A DNA stretch of 64,000 nt from an uncultured Shewanella sp. Lineage in GTDB: Bacteria > Pseudomonadota > Gammaproteobacteria > Enterobacterales > Shewanellaceae. The DNA is taken from positions 56,703 to 120,702 of the forward strand of contig NZ_CANMIO010000014.1 in assembly GCF_947497935.1 (NCBI RefSeq). The letters run 5' to 3'. Under the pieces are notes generated by a model. It saw only the letters and a list, made by a program, of their open reading frames with translations. It was not told where the DNA came from and searched no databases. A program made the translations under genes and the position numbers. Position 1 is the stretch's first letter, and each line of letters opens with the position of its first letter. Below, one piece after another: positions 16,858 to 24,430 of this stretch.

Positions 16858-16873
16858 TGTCCGCTAGCGGACA
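16858..16873. promoter_or_regulatory. Perfect 16-bp palindrome in the promoter of the Crp-like gene
   Basis: TGTCCGCTAGCGGACA is a perfect dyad centred about 40 bp upstream of the start point predicted from a CATAAT -10 element at 16895-16900. No good -35 element is present. That spacing is the class II activator position of Crp/Fnr proteins, so positive autoregulation is a reasonable reading, though repression is not excluded. Confidence 0.55.
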
Positions 16874-16934
16874 CTTTGTTGCGGCTAACTATGTCATAAT
16901 CTGATCTTTCCCCTCTTAATCACCACTCTAAGGT

Positions 16935-17657
16935 ATGACATTGATTGACTCGAAGCTTAAAGACGTAATGCGTTGGGATACGGAGCTTTCACCAGCTTTA
17001 GTTAACAAATTAATGTCTGTTGCTCAGCTAAAAACTCAATTAAAGCCTAGCGAAATGGATGGCTCTGCTATCGCTCATCAAGGCGCGAGTTTTATACTTG
17101 AGGGCACTGTGGTTATCGGTATGCAGACACCGAGTCTTAAAACCGTCAATAACATAGTGATGGGTAAAGGCGATTGGTTTGGTAATTATGACAATCAGAA
17201 TACTGGCTGCACACCGTTTTTTATTACCGAGGTCGATAGCGTAAAGTTAATTCATTTTAGCAATTTCGATCTCCATCGTATAGCGCAAGAAAATGTCGAA
17301 ATTTATAAGTGGTTTCATATTTTATCTTTTGAAGCTAAAGCAAAATGGTTGCAATCTCAGCTGATGATGAGCGAGGTAAAGGACAAGCGCATTGTCTATC
17401 TACTGATCGAACTTGCTGCACATATTCCAAAGCTGTTAGGCGAGATCCCTCAAATTAAAATTTCACAGCAGCAGATAAGCAAAATCACTGGAATAGCCCG
17501 CCAAAGAGTCAATGAAGCGATTAAGCAACTGGAAGTGGAAAAGTTAGTAGAAATAAAGCGTAACTGCATCTACCTTACCGATCTCACAGGTCTTGGACAT
17601 AAACTCGATAGCGTAGATTTAAGTATCCGAGATCCAAGGTTACTCATCGGTCACTAA
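16935..17657 (+). CDS. Crp/Fnr family transcriptional regulator
   Basis: The 240-residue protein has an N-terminal cyclic-nucleotide-binding-like beta roll (GASFILEGTVVIGMQTP, then GKGDWFGNYDN), a dimerisation helix and a C-terminal winged HTH (ISQQQISKITGIARQRVNEA). The nucleotide-contact motif of CRP (G-E-L ... R-S) is not evident, and no Fnr-type cysteine cluster is present, so the ligand is unknown. The recognition helix reads ARQRVNEA instead of the RE--R pattern of CRP. It lies at the right end of the ssrS-fau insertion and has a palindrome in its own promoter. Confidence 0.82.
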   Translation: MTLIDSKLKDVMRWDTELSPALVNKLMSVAQLKTQLKPSEMDGSAIAHQGASFILEGTVVIGMQTPSLKTVNNIVMGKGDWFGNYDNQNTGCTPFFITEVDSVKLIHFSNFDLHRIAQENVEIYKWFHILSFEAKAKWLQSQLMMSEVKDKRIVYLLIELAAHIPKLLGEIPQIKISQQQISKITGIARQRVNEAIKQLEVEKLVEIKRNCIYLTDLTGLGHKLDSVDLSIRDPRLLIGH

Positions 17658-17680
17658 TACTCGCTTCAATAATTTAGACT

Positions 17681-17790
17681 GATGGGCTGAAACCCAACCT
17701 CAGAAGAATAAATATCGCTCTTTCATCTATGCTTATCCGTCTCAGCTCTTCCTAAAATCTAGTACCTGCTTTTCCTAGGTACTTCTTTTA
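17681..17790. repeat. Degenerate copy of the dispersed repeat
   Basis: A decayed module lies just before fau: GATGGGCTGAAACCCAACCT corresponds to the GACGGGCTAAAGCCCGACCT part of module A. It is followed by CTTCCTAAAATCTAGTACC and TTTTCCTAGGTAC, which match the start of module B. It marks the right edge of the insertion relative to the usual ssrS-fau order. Confidence 0.6.
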
Positions 17791-17831
17791 TATGTTAAAC
17801 TGCTTAGATCATTGATAAGAGAGTCTTTGTT

Positions 17832-18455
17832 ATGCCACTACAGCTGCCGTCTACATTTTCTTCTACAGCAGATACTCAGGCGACGCGCAAAGCACTCCGT
17901 CTGCAGGTTCGCCAAGCACGACGAGCGTTATCTGAAGAGCAGCAGGTCGCTTTCTCGCAATTGGCAGCCAAGCACACACTAAAGACTCTGCTCTCTCGCA
18001 AGGTTAAGTGTGTCGCCTTATATCTCAGTAACGACGGCGAGCTCGATACCCAGCCTTTAATCGAAGGGCTTTGGCAAAATGGCATTGATATTTACCTGCC
18101 TAGGCTGCACCCATTCAGTGCAGGGAACTTACTGTTTTTACGCTACGACAGAGGCACTAAACTGGTGAAGAGTCACTTGGGGATTTGGGAGCCTAAACTG
18201 GATATCACCCAGATGCTGCTCCCCTATCAGATCGATGTGGTGATCACACCGCTTGTGGCCTTCGATAAACAAGGTAATCGCATGGGCATGGGCGGCGGTT
18301 TCTATGATAGGACACTCGCTAACTGGCACCACAAGGGCAAGCCTTTACCCATAGGCTATGCTCATGATTGTCAGCAAGTTGATAGTCTCCCCTGCGAGCA
18401 TTGGGATGTGCCATTGCCGTTTATTTTCACCCCTAGCCACTGCTATAAATTTTAG
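17832..18455 (+). CDS. fau: 5-formyltetrahydrofolate cyclo-ligase
   Basis: This enzyme (YgfA/Fau/MTHFS) uses ATP to convert 5-formyl-THF to 5,10-methenyl-THF, returning a storage folate to one-carbon metabolism. The 207-residue product has the N-terminal helical RKALRLQVRQARRALS, the central VALYLSNDGELDTQPL and the ATP/Mg motif RMGMGGGFYDRTL near residue 155-168. In most gammaproteobacteria it is directly downstream of ssrS; here it is about 10.7 kb away. A GATAAGAGAGTC ribosome-site region precedes the ATG. Confidence 0.94.
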   Translation: MPLQLPSTFSSTADTQATRKALRLQVRQARRALSEEQQVAFSQLAAKHTLKTLLSRKVKCVALYLSNDGELDTQPLIEGLWQNGIDIYLPRLHPFSAGNLLFLRYDRGTKLVKSHLGIWEPKLDITQMLLPYQIDVVITPLVAFDKQGNRMGMGGGFYDRTLANWHHKGKPLPIGYAHDCQQVDSLPCEHWDVPLPFIFTPSHCYKF

Positions 18456-18665
18456 CATTAATCGTTATTAGACTGATTATCACTAAATGACTGCTGTTTA
18501 AGCCTTTCAGCTATATACTTTGCGCTGCTCCCACCTAAAAACAACAAGTTATAAATTATCTAAGTCACCTCGGATCTTGTTTTGGACTTAGCTTGCATCC
18601 CGCCCTACTTCCACAATCGTGCCAGACTATACTTAACAGCACCCTTCCACTTTTGGATATGCATC

Positions 18666-19286
18666 ATGAGTGCAGATAATAACTGGTCGCTGAATATGCA
18701 CCAGATAGAAACCTGCAACTGTAATCACGGTTGCGGCTGTCAATTTGCAGGCTTTCCCGACTTCGGCTCTTGTGAAGCCTTACTTGGCTTTATGATCAAC
18801 CATGGCCATTTAAATCAGATCAAACTCGACGGTTTAAAAGTGGTTCTGGCCTTAAAGTGGCCCGGCGCCATCCATGAAGGTAACGGAACGTGCATCTTGT
18901 TTATCGACTCGAGTGCTAGTGAGGAGCAGGTCACAGCCTTAGCCACCATATTTTCAGGCGCCGCAGGCGGCATGCCATTGGAAGCCCTTTCCACAACCTT
19001 TACCACAGTCGTTGGTCCAGTTATTGTCGATATCAATATGGATACCACTGAAGACAGTGCATCTTTCGATGTTGATGAGGTAATGAAAGTCCAGCAAAAG
19101 CCGCTACTGAACCCGGTAACCGGCGAAAATCAACACGTGCATATTAGTTTTCCTGACGGCGGCTTTATCTGGAATGATGGTCGAATCGGCACAACCGAAA
19201 CCATGTGGCTCAAGCATGATGCCTTAAGCTTTAACCATGCTGGCAAGTTTGCCGCTAAGGCAAATGTGCAGTGGCCAAACGGATAG
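18666..19286 (+). CDS. DUF1326 domain protein
   Basis: The ATG at 18666 (MSADNNWSLNMHQIETCNCN) is preferred; an upstream TTG in frame would add 28 residues without conservation-like character. The 206-residue soluble protein has the DUF1326 N-terminus with a Cys cluster (CNCNHGCGCQF), the FMINHG segment and IVDINMD. Its function is not established. It is followed 44 bp later by a DUF2182 membrane protein, a pairing found in many proteobacteria, which suggests a joint metal- or copper-related membrane function, but this is an inference. Confidence 0.8.
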   Translation: MSADNNWSLNMHQIETCNCNHGCGCQFAGFPDFGSCEALLGFMINHGHLNQIKLDGLKVVLALKWPGAIHEGNGTCILFIDSSASEEQVTALATIFSGAAGGMPLEALSTTFTTVVGPVIVDINMDTTEDSASFDVDEVMKVQQKPLLNPVTGENQHVHISFPDGGFIWNDGRIGTTETMWLKHDALSFNHAGKFAAKANVQWPNG

Positions 19287-19330
19287 TAGCCTATAACAGA
19301 TCTGCTTATCGTGAGCGAAGTGATTAGCCA

Positions 19331-20068
19331 ATGGTTAATCTCTCGCAAATTACTCATAACCTCCACTCTCCAGTTACCTGGCTGAGCATCCTGTTGTTGA
19401 CCGGACTTAGCTGGTATTACATGCTATTTGATATGACCATGGTCATGTCGCCTCACTGGCATCTTTATGAAATAACTATGGTGTTTATTATGTGGGCCGT
19501 GATGATGGTCGGCATGATGATGCCCTCTGCGACACCTATGATTTTGCTGTTCGCCAAAATAAACCGTACACGCCAGCAGAGATCTGCCGAATTTGTCTCA
19601 TCCAACCTGTTTATATTAGGTTATCTACTGCTATGGAGTCTTTTCAGTTTAGTTATCACCCTAGTTCAGTGGCAGTTACATGAACTGGCGTTAATGACAC
19701 CTATGATGAAGAGCAGCAATAATATCGCCAGTGGTATTTTATTGATTGTTATCGGCATCTATCAGATCTCTCCCTTGAAGCAGCAGTGTTTAAATTACTG
19801 CCGCACTCCGCTTAACTTTCTTATGACCCAATGGCAGGAAGGCAAATTAGGTGCAGTCAAGATGGGGCTCAAACATGGATTATATTGTGTGGGGTGCTGC
19901 TGGCTATTGATGACGCTACTGCTTGTCGTCGGTGTGATGCATATAGGTTGGATCCTCGCTCTATCCATTCTCGTATTGCTGGAGAAGGTAGTGAGCTGGC
20001 CCGAAGCCATAAACCTGGGTATTTGCTTAGCGTGTCTCGGATTTGGAGTCTACTTCTTGGTGGGCTAA
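19331..20068 (+). CDS. DUF2182 integral membrane protein
   Basis: The 245-residue protein has about six membrane segments. Its hallmark is the Met-rich, metal-binding-like stretch AVMMVGMMMPSATPMILLFA near residues 55-75, and a second conserved block GLKHGLYCVGCCWLLM near 175-190. DUF2182 proteins are predicted metal-binding membrane proteins. It follows the DUF1326 gene and ends before a duplicated bidirectional terminator element. Confidence 0.85.
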   Translation: MVNLSQITHNLHSPVTWLSILLLTGLSWYYMLFDMTMVMSPHWHLYEITMVFIMWAVMMVGMMMPSATPMILLFAKINRTRQQRSAEFVSSNLFILGYLLLWSLFSLVITLVQWQLHELALMTPMMKSSNNIASGILLIVIGIYQISPLKQQCLNYCRTPLNFLMTQWQEGKLGAVKMGLKHGLYCVGCCWLLMTLLLVVGVMHIGWILALSILVLLEKVVSWPEAINLGICLACLGFGVYFLVG

Positions 20069-20152
20069 TTCTGGATGGACTGACTCAGATAAAATTCGAT
20101 AACGTCGAAAGATAAGAATGAACCACAAAGAACATGAAGAGTATGAAGTTAA

Positions 20153-20275
20153 CGCTTCGTGGTTTATCGCTTTTAAAGCAAAGAACCCAGTTTGTGCTGG
20201 GTTCTTAGTTTTGTAATTAGGTTTGGACTTAACTTACCAGTATCAGCGCAATGCGCTCTTTTATATTGGATAAGA
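20153..20275. repeat. Duplicated terminator-bearing element, copy 1
   Basis: A segment of about 120 bp beginning CGCTTCGTGGTTTATCGCTT contains the hairpin AAGAACCCAG/CTGGGTTCTT (20181-20206) and continues to CTTAACTTACCAG. An almost identical segment lies at 30176-30297. Both sit between convergent gene pairs (here DUF2182 and ung), so the element serves as a terminator and may be a mobile or duplicated terminator cassette. Confidence 0.75.
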
Positions 20276-20281
20276 TACCGC

Positions 20282-20950
20282 TTATACCTGCCAGTCGATG
20301 GGCGCTTCACCCCTTGCTTGCAAACTCTCATTAATTTTAGAGAAATGCTGGCAACCGAAAAAACCACGATAAGCCGATAGCGGCGACGGATGTGGCCCTG
20401 AGATTATCTGATGCTGCGGCGCATTAATACCTTTGCCCTTTTTAATGGCGTGAGCGCCCCAAAGCACAAAGATAATCGGTTGAGTCTGTCGATTCAGTAA
20501 CTCAAGAACATTGGCAGTAAAGGTTTCCCAGCCCGTTTTAGCATGAGAGTGCGCCTTGCCCTGCTCGACGGTTAACACGGTATTGAGCATCAATACTCCC
20601 TGCTCAGCCCAGCGGCTTAGGTTGCCATGTTGTGGAATAGTAAAACCATCGATATCTGTTGCCAGCTCTTTGTACATGTTTACCAGCGATGGTGGCGTCT
20701 TGACCCCAGGTTTAACCGAGAAACATAACCCATGAGCCTGCCCTAAGCCATGATATGGATCTTGCCCTATCAGCACCACGCGCACCTGATTCAGTGGTGT
20801 CGAGTCAAATGCGGCCAGCACTTCGTTTTCCGGCGGAAAAATCACTTTGCCAGCGGCACGTTCGCTCGCCACAAACTCTTGTACTGATTGAAAATAGCTT
20901 TGCTGTTGCTGCTCTTTAATAAAAGAACCCCAGCTAGAATGGGCCGTCAT
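20282..20950 (-). CDS. ung: Uracil-DNA glycosylase
   Basis: Ung removes uracil from DNA and starts base-excision repair. The 222-residue product has the catalytic water-activating motif [20 protein letters not shown] and the DNA-intercalation loop [19 protein letters not shown], both intact, with [11 protein letters not shown] between. It is family 1 in length and motifs. The gene is monocistronic and convergent with the DUF2182 gene. Confidence 0.97.
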   Translation of the reverse strand: MTAHSSWGSFIKEQQQQSYFQSVQEFVASERAAGKVIFPPENEVLAAFDSTPLNQVRVVLIGQDPYHGLGQAHGLCFSVKPGVKTPPSLVNMYKELATDIDGFTIPQHGNLSRWAEQGVLMLNTVLTVEQGKAHSHAKTGWETFTANVLELLNRQTQPIIFVLWGAHAIKKGKGINAPQHQIISGPHPSPLSAYRGFFGCQHFSKINESLQARGEAPIDWQV

Positions 20951-21205
20951 GCTATGACCTGAAGAGATAAAATTTGCCTAAGCTTAAAAGGTCGAGACAT
21001 CACTTGCAATCGCCTCGTTTACGAATCACCAGCAAAATCAGCATTACTATAGAACTACCACGCCTCACCCGACAATTTAGAGCTAAATACTAACAAGTTC
21101 GCCATCCAAGGCGCGATTATCTGCGACAAATATCAACTTTTTGTAATTGGTATTAAAAATTGTCAGTGTTAATATAACGCCTCTTTCCCCTTTGGACGGC
21201 AATAG

Positions 21206-21757
21206 ATGTACTTTCCAGCCCACTCACCTAAACAGCAATCAGGTTTTACTCTTATCGAACTCGTTGTTGTGATTATTATTTTAGGTATTCTCGCGGTTGT
21301 TGCTGCCCCTAAGTTTCTAAGCCTGTCTGAAGATGCACAAGTGTCTCATGTTAAGGCCACTGGCGGCGCATTTAAGTCTGGTATCGATTTAGCGAGAGCC
21401 GTATGGGCAGTTAAAGCCGGTGATGGTCCCGCAGAAAATTTGCCTGTTTTCGGCGATTCATCGGATACTCACGTCGACTTTAATGCTAACGGCTGGCCTG
21501 CCCAACATTACTATACTGATAATGAAGACTCGCCTAAGCTTGATAATGTTGAAGACTGCATATCGGTGTGGGAAGTGCTTTTTCAAAATAATGAGCCAAC
21601 CATTTCTAAGTCCGACAGTACGGAAGAAACTGACTACAAGGCCCGTTATGTAGCGCTAGGCGTATGTACCTATGATTACAGCGACAATACCAAGCTGTCG
21701 ATTACCTATAACTCGAATAACGGCAGCGTTATCGTGGACTCAGATCCAAGTAGCTAG
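21206..21757 (+). CDS. Type IV pilin-like protein (MSHA-like), first of a tandem pair
   Basis: The 183-residue prepilin has an 11-residue polar leader, the processing site [20 protein letters not shown] (cleavage after Gly, methylated Phe, Glu5) and the hydrophobic alpha-1 spine. Two cysteines (EDCISVW and LGVCTYDY) would form the C-terminal D-region loop. The protein ends [12 protein letters not shown] second pilin with the same layout follows 43 bp later. No assembly ATPase, platform protein or peptidase is encoded nearby, so export must use a machine elsewhere, plausibly the MSHA or T2S system. Confidence 0.87.
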   Translation: MYFPAHSPKQQSGFTLIELVVVIIILGILAVVAAPKFLSLSEDAQVSHVKATGGAFKSGIDLARAVWAVKAGDGPAENLPVFGDSSDTHVDFNANGWPAQHYYTDNEDSPKLDNVEDCISVWEVLFQNNEPTISKSDSTEETDYKARYVALGVCTYDYSDNTKLSITYNSNNGSVIVDSDPSS

Positions 21758-21800
21758 AATAGTTCAGCTTGGATTCTAATTTTAAATAACGGACTAATTA

Positions 21801-22334
21801 ATGACTAGAAACACAACATCTGCAGGTTTTACCCTCATTGAAATAGTTGTGGTGATCATCGTTTTAGCCATCTTAGCCGTAATCGCGTTACCTAAGTTCA
21901 TTAACCTAGGCCAAGATGCCGAAATTGCCAGCGTACAAGCCACTGGCGCAGCATTTAAAGGTGGCATCACTTTAGCTAATGTAAAATGGGCCTCTCTTGG
22001 CGCCTCAGGCCCGGTCGATAACATGCCGGTGTTTGGTGATGGCAGTAACGGTCAACTCGATATCAATCAATGGGGCTTTCCATCACAAAGCTACCCGCCC
22101 TTTGAATCTAGCCCGAGGCTGAATAACGTCGCTGATTGTATGTCGGTATGGCGAACGGTTATGCAAGAGCCTCCAGTCGTTACCAGCAATCCAAATACCG
22201 ATGGTGCTGAGTACTTTGCCACTTATATTAGCCCAGATCAGTGCCGTTACTTTTATCTTCCAGAGCAGACTATGTCTATCTATTATGACTCCCGTAACGG
22301 CAGCGTTATTACCGATTCAGATCCCAATAGTTAA
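21801..22334 (+). CDS. Type IV pilin-like protein (MSHA-like), second of a tandem pair
   Basis: The 177-residue prepilin has a shorter leader (MTRNTTSAG) followed by FTLIEIVVVIIVLAILAVIA. It shares with the upstream pilin the PKF-NLGQDAE segment, the ATGAAFKGGI block, PVFGD, the DCMSVW cysteine region and the last residues GSVITDSDPNS. The pair clearly arose by duplication. It is probably cotranscribed with the first pilin and may form a minor or alternative fibre. Specific function unknown. Confidence 0.87.
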   Translation: MTRNTTSAGFTLIEIVVVIIVLAILAVIALPKFINLGQDAEIASVQATGAAFKGGITLANVKWASLGASGPVDNMPVFGDGSNGQLDINQWGFPSQSYPPFESSPRLNNVADCMSVWRTVMQEPPVVTSNPNTDGAEYFATYISPDQCRYFYLPEQTMSIYYDSRNGSVITDSDPNS

Positions 22335-22408
22335 TAACAATGATCCATTAATGTCTCATTTAAGATAGAATCGAGACACTATCCTAGGTAAATAAGAGCA
22401 GAAGCAAG

Positions 22409-22735
22409 ATGTCAGAAGCTAAAAAAGAAACCACCATTTTTGAACTAGCCGATCAATTCATTGCATTGGCAAACGAACTCGCGGGTAAAGAGCAAGATGT
22501 CGGCAAGGTCGGCACGGCTATGCGTTTCGCAGCCTCTCGCTTCAATGCATTTGAAGCCGCATTGAAGTCATCAGATCTTGCAGCCGAAAAAGATAATGCA
22601 CTTGAATGGTTTACTGATGAATATAAAGCCATGCTAAATGACAACCTTGAAGACCATATCAAGAACCCTGTGCAATCTCGTGAGCCAGAACCAGAAGCTG
22701 TTAAAGATGATGCCGTACAGGTATTCAACTCTTAA
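22409..22735 (+). CDS. DUF3144 family protein
   Basis: The 108-residue acidic, soluble protein matches the DUF3144 pattern: FELADQFIALANELA, then VGTAMRFAASRFNAFEA, then WFTDEYKAMLNDNLEDHI. It has no signal peptide or catalytic motif. The ribosome site is GAGCAGAAGCAAG. It is followed by a strong terminator and convergent with the LysE-type exporter. Confidence 0.85.
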   Translation: MSEAKKETTIFELADQFIALANELAGKEQDVGKVGTAMRFAASRFNAFEAALKSSDLAAEKDNALEWFTDEYKAMLNDNLEDHIKNPVQSREPEPEAVKDDAVQVFNS

Positions 22736-22785
22736 GCTTTAAGAGACTAAGCTGTAAGTTAATGCTTGAACAAAGCTGATACCAT

Positions 22786-22817
22786 AAAAAACGCCATCAT
22801 TATTGATGGCGTTTTTT
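22786..22817. terminator. Bidirectional terminator between DUF3144 and lysE-type genes
   Basis: A 14-bp perfect stem AAAAAACGCCATCA/TGATGGCGTTTTTT with a 4-nt loop lies between convergent genes and has U-runs on both strands. Confidence 0.92.
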
Positions 22818-22846
22818 ATGTCAGTAATGAGCCAATTCCCACAAAC

Positions 22847-23461
22847 TTAGAGCGTTACCAGTACTCGCACTGCCAACAGAATAAGCACCACACCCGACAG
22901 TTTATCAATTAGTGCTGCTTTTTCTCTTAATTTGGGTAATACGGCTGAGTGAGACAACAACAGTGCTATAAGGGTGTACCAGAGACCATCGATAACCAAA
23001 GGCGTTAGCACAATAAGCGCTTTGCCCGTCATGTTGTCAGCTACCATCACAAACTGGCTAAACAGTGCCAAGAAAAATAGCATTATTTTCGGATTGAACA
23101 GTGAAATGGCTAAGCCATCTCGAGCCGCAGTTATCACATCTGTCGACTCCCCTGCCGCTAGTTTATCTGCCATGCCACCTTTCGAGCGCAGCGCTTGTAC
23201 ACCCATATACGCAAGATAAAGCGCACCAATAATCGCAATACCGTTAAACACCATAGGTGCCTGCTTTAATAATACGGCTAAGCCCAACAGAGTCACTAAG
23301 GCATAAACCCCAATCCCGATTGAGTGTGCCCAGGCACAGACGATACCTTTACCTCTGCCGCCACCTAGGGTGTGCCGTACCACCATTGCCAAACTCGGCC
23401 CTGGAGACATGGCACCTAAACAGCAGATCGCTAGCAAGCCTAGCCAAGCGCTAAAAGTCAT
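22847..23461 (-). CDS. LysE/RhtB family exporter
   Basis: The 204-residue inner-membrane protein has six predicted membrane segments and the family N-terminus (LLAICCLGAMSPGPSLAMVV, with the conserved SPGP motif). The ISLFNPKIMLFFLALF segment near residue 120-135 is the usual internal motif. Members export amino acids or their derivatives; the substrate cannot be read from sequence. It stands alone on the minus strand. Confidence 0.9.
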   Translation of the reverse strand: MTFSAWLGLLAICCLGAMSPGPSLAMVVRHTLGGGRGKGIVCAWAHSIGIGVYALVTLLGLAVLLKQAPMVFNGIAIIGALYLAYMGVQALRSKGGMADKLAAGESTDVITAARDGLAISLFNPKIMLFFLALFSQFVMVADNMTGKALIVLTPLVIDGLWYTLIALLLSHSAVLPKLREKAALIDKLSGVVLILLAVRVLVTL

Positions 23462-23602
23462 AATAATCCTTACTTATACTCTAGCCTGCGGCTAGGGAGA
23501 AATTGGCCACAATATACATGATCTAAACCCATACTGACCAACTCGCTTTATCACTGGCAAACAAAAATTGCCGCTAAGCGATGGCATGATGTCCTCAAGT
23601 TG

Positions 23603-23722
23603 CTAAGCGTTACTCAGGTTATTTTCATTTAACTCGGGCACAATAGTGTTAGTTTGGGACAATGCACACATAAAGTGGGCCGTAAGCTCTCGCCAAAACT
23701 GAACGTCGTTGGCAACATACAT
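23603..23722 (-). CDS. Possible very small protein, 39 residues
   Basis: In the 292-bp gap between the LysE-type gene and the thioredoxin gene, a short leftward frame starts with ATG preceded by AAAGG (5-nt spacing) and encodes MYVANDVQFWRELTAHFMCA followed by 19 mostly polar residues. The composition is protein-like and no other gene uses this stretch. It may instead be chance; an in-frame extension upstream overlaps the thioredoxin gene start. I do not recognise it. Confidence 0.25.
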   Translation of the reverse strand: MYVANDVQFWRELTAHFMCALSQTNTIVPELNENNLSNA

Positions 23723-23753
23723 AGCAGCCTTTAGATAACCCTTTGGAGTTTTG

Positions 23754-24296
23754 ATGGACACGATTTCAATCAGCATTGCGATTTTTTTCGGCCTACTTTG
23801 CTTAAGTATTGCCTCGCTTATAGGACTAAAAATCAAAGGTAGGCTCGTCCCCAATGGCGTGATTGTGGTACTTGGTTTTATGGCTATATGTGTCGGTAGC
23901 GTATTTGCCTTTATTAACTACGGCGAAGATTACGACGCTTACAAAAAATTGCATTGGCAAACCTTAACACCGAGTCAGATCCAGCCGCTTGTCGATGAAG
24001 GTTACACAGTGTTTGTTGATGTCACCGCTGACTGGTGCAATATCTGTTATGCCAATAAGGTTGGCGTGACCCATAGAGAGAAAATCGTCAACGCCTTAGC
24101 GGCAGACAATATCATTTTGATGTTAGGGGATTGGACTGAGCCTAATGCCGTTGTCGAGGGCTATATGCAAACTCAAGGTCGCGGCGGCACGCCTTATAAT
24201 AAAGTCTACGGCCCTGGTGCGCCTGATGGCATCATACTGCCCACCCAGCTGACCATGGAGTCGGTATTACAAGGACTACAAAAAGCTAAAGGTTAA
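23754..24296 (+). CDS. Membrane-anchored thioredoxin-like protein (DsbD C-domain type)
   Basis: The ATG at 23754 is preferred because GGAG lies 5 nt upstream. The 180-residue product has two membrane segments (SIAIFFGLLCLSIASLIGL and IVVLGFMAICVGSVFAFI) and then a periplasmic thioredoxin fold with the redox site DWCNICYANK, resembling the DsbD C-terminal domain. The GTPYNKVYGPGAPDG block holds the cis-proline-like region. It probably passes electrons in periplasmic disulfide or cytochrome-maturation chemistry, lacking the full DsbD transmembrane reductase. Confidence 0.8.
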   Translation: MDTISISIAIFFGLLCLSIASLIGLKIKGRLVPNGVIVVLGFMAICVGSVFAFINYGEDYDAYKKLHWQTLTPSQIQPLVDEGYTVFVDVTADWCNICYANKVGVTHREKIVNALAADNIILMLGDWTEPNAVVEGYMQTQGRGGTPYNKVYGPGAPDGIILPTQLTMESVLQGLQKAKG

Positions 24297-24341
24297 AGGC
24301 CAACCATTCAGACCTCCTATGGTCGAATTACGCCACAAAAG

Positions 24342-24374
24342 TAAGGTCACGTTATTTCGTGACCTTATTTTTTT
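24342..24374 (+). terminator. Terminator after the thioredoxin gene
   Basis: A 10-bp stem TAAGGTCACG/CGTGACCTTA with loop TTATTT is followed by a run of seven Ts. Confidence 0.92.
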
Positions 24375-24430
24375 ACCCATCAATTTTGCGTATACTGTAG
24401 CGATAAACTGCTACATAAACAGGGCGCAAA

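Noticed and set aside
7156..17790. Integrated phage or transposon
   Set aside because: No integrase, transposase, phage structural gene or clear target duplication is visible in or around the inserted region.
18582..18665. TTG start 28 codons upstream for the DUF1326 protein
   Set aside because: The DUF1326 pattern begins shortly after the ATG at 18666, and the extension has no family character.
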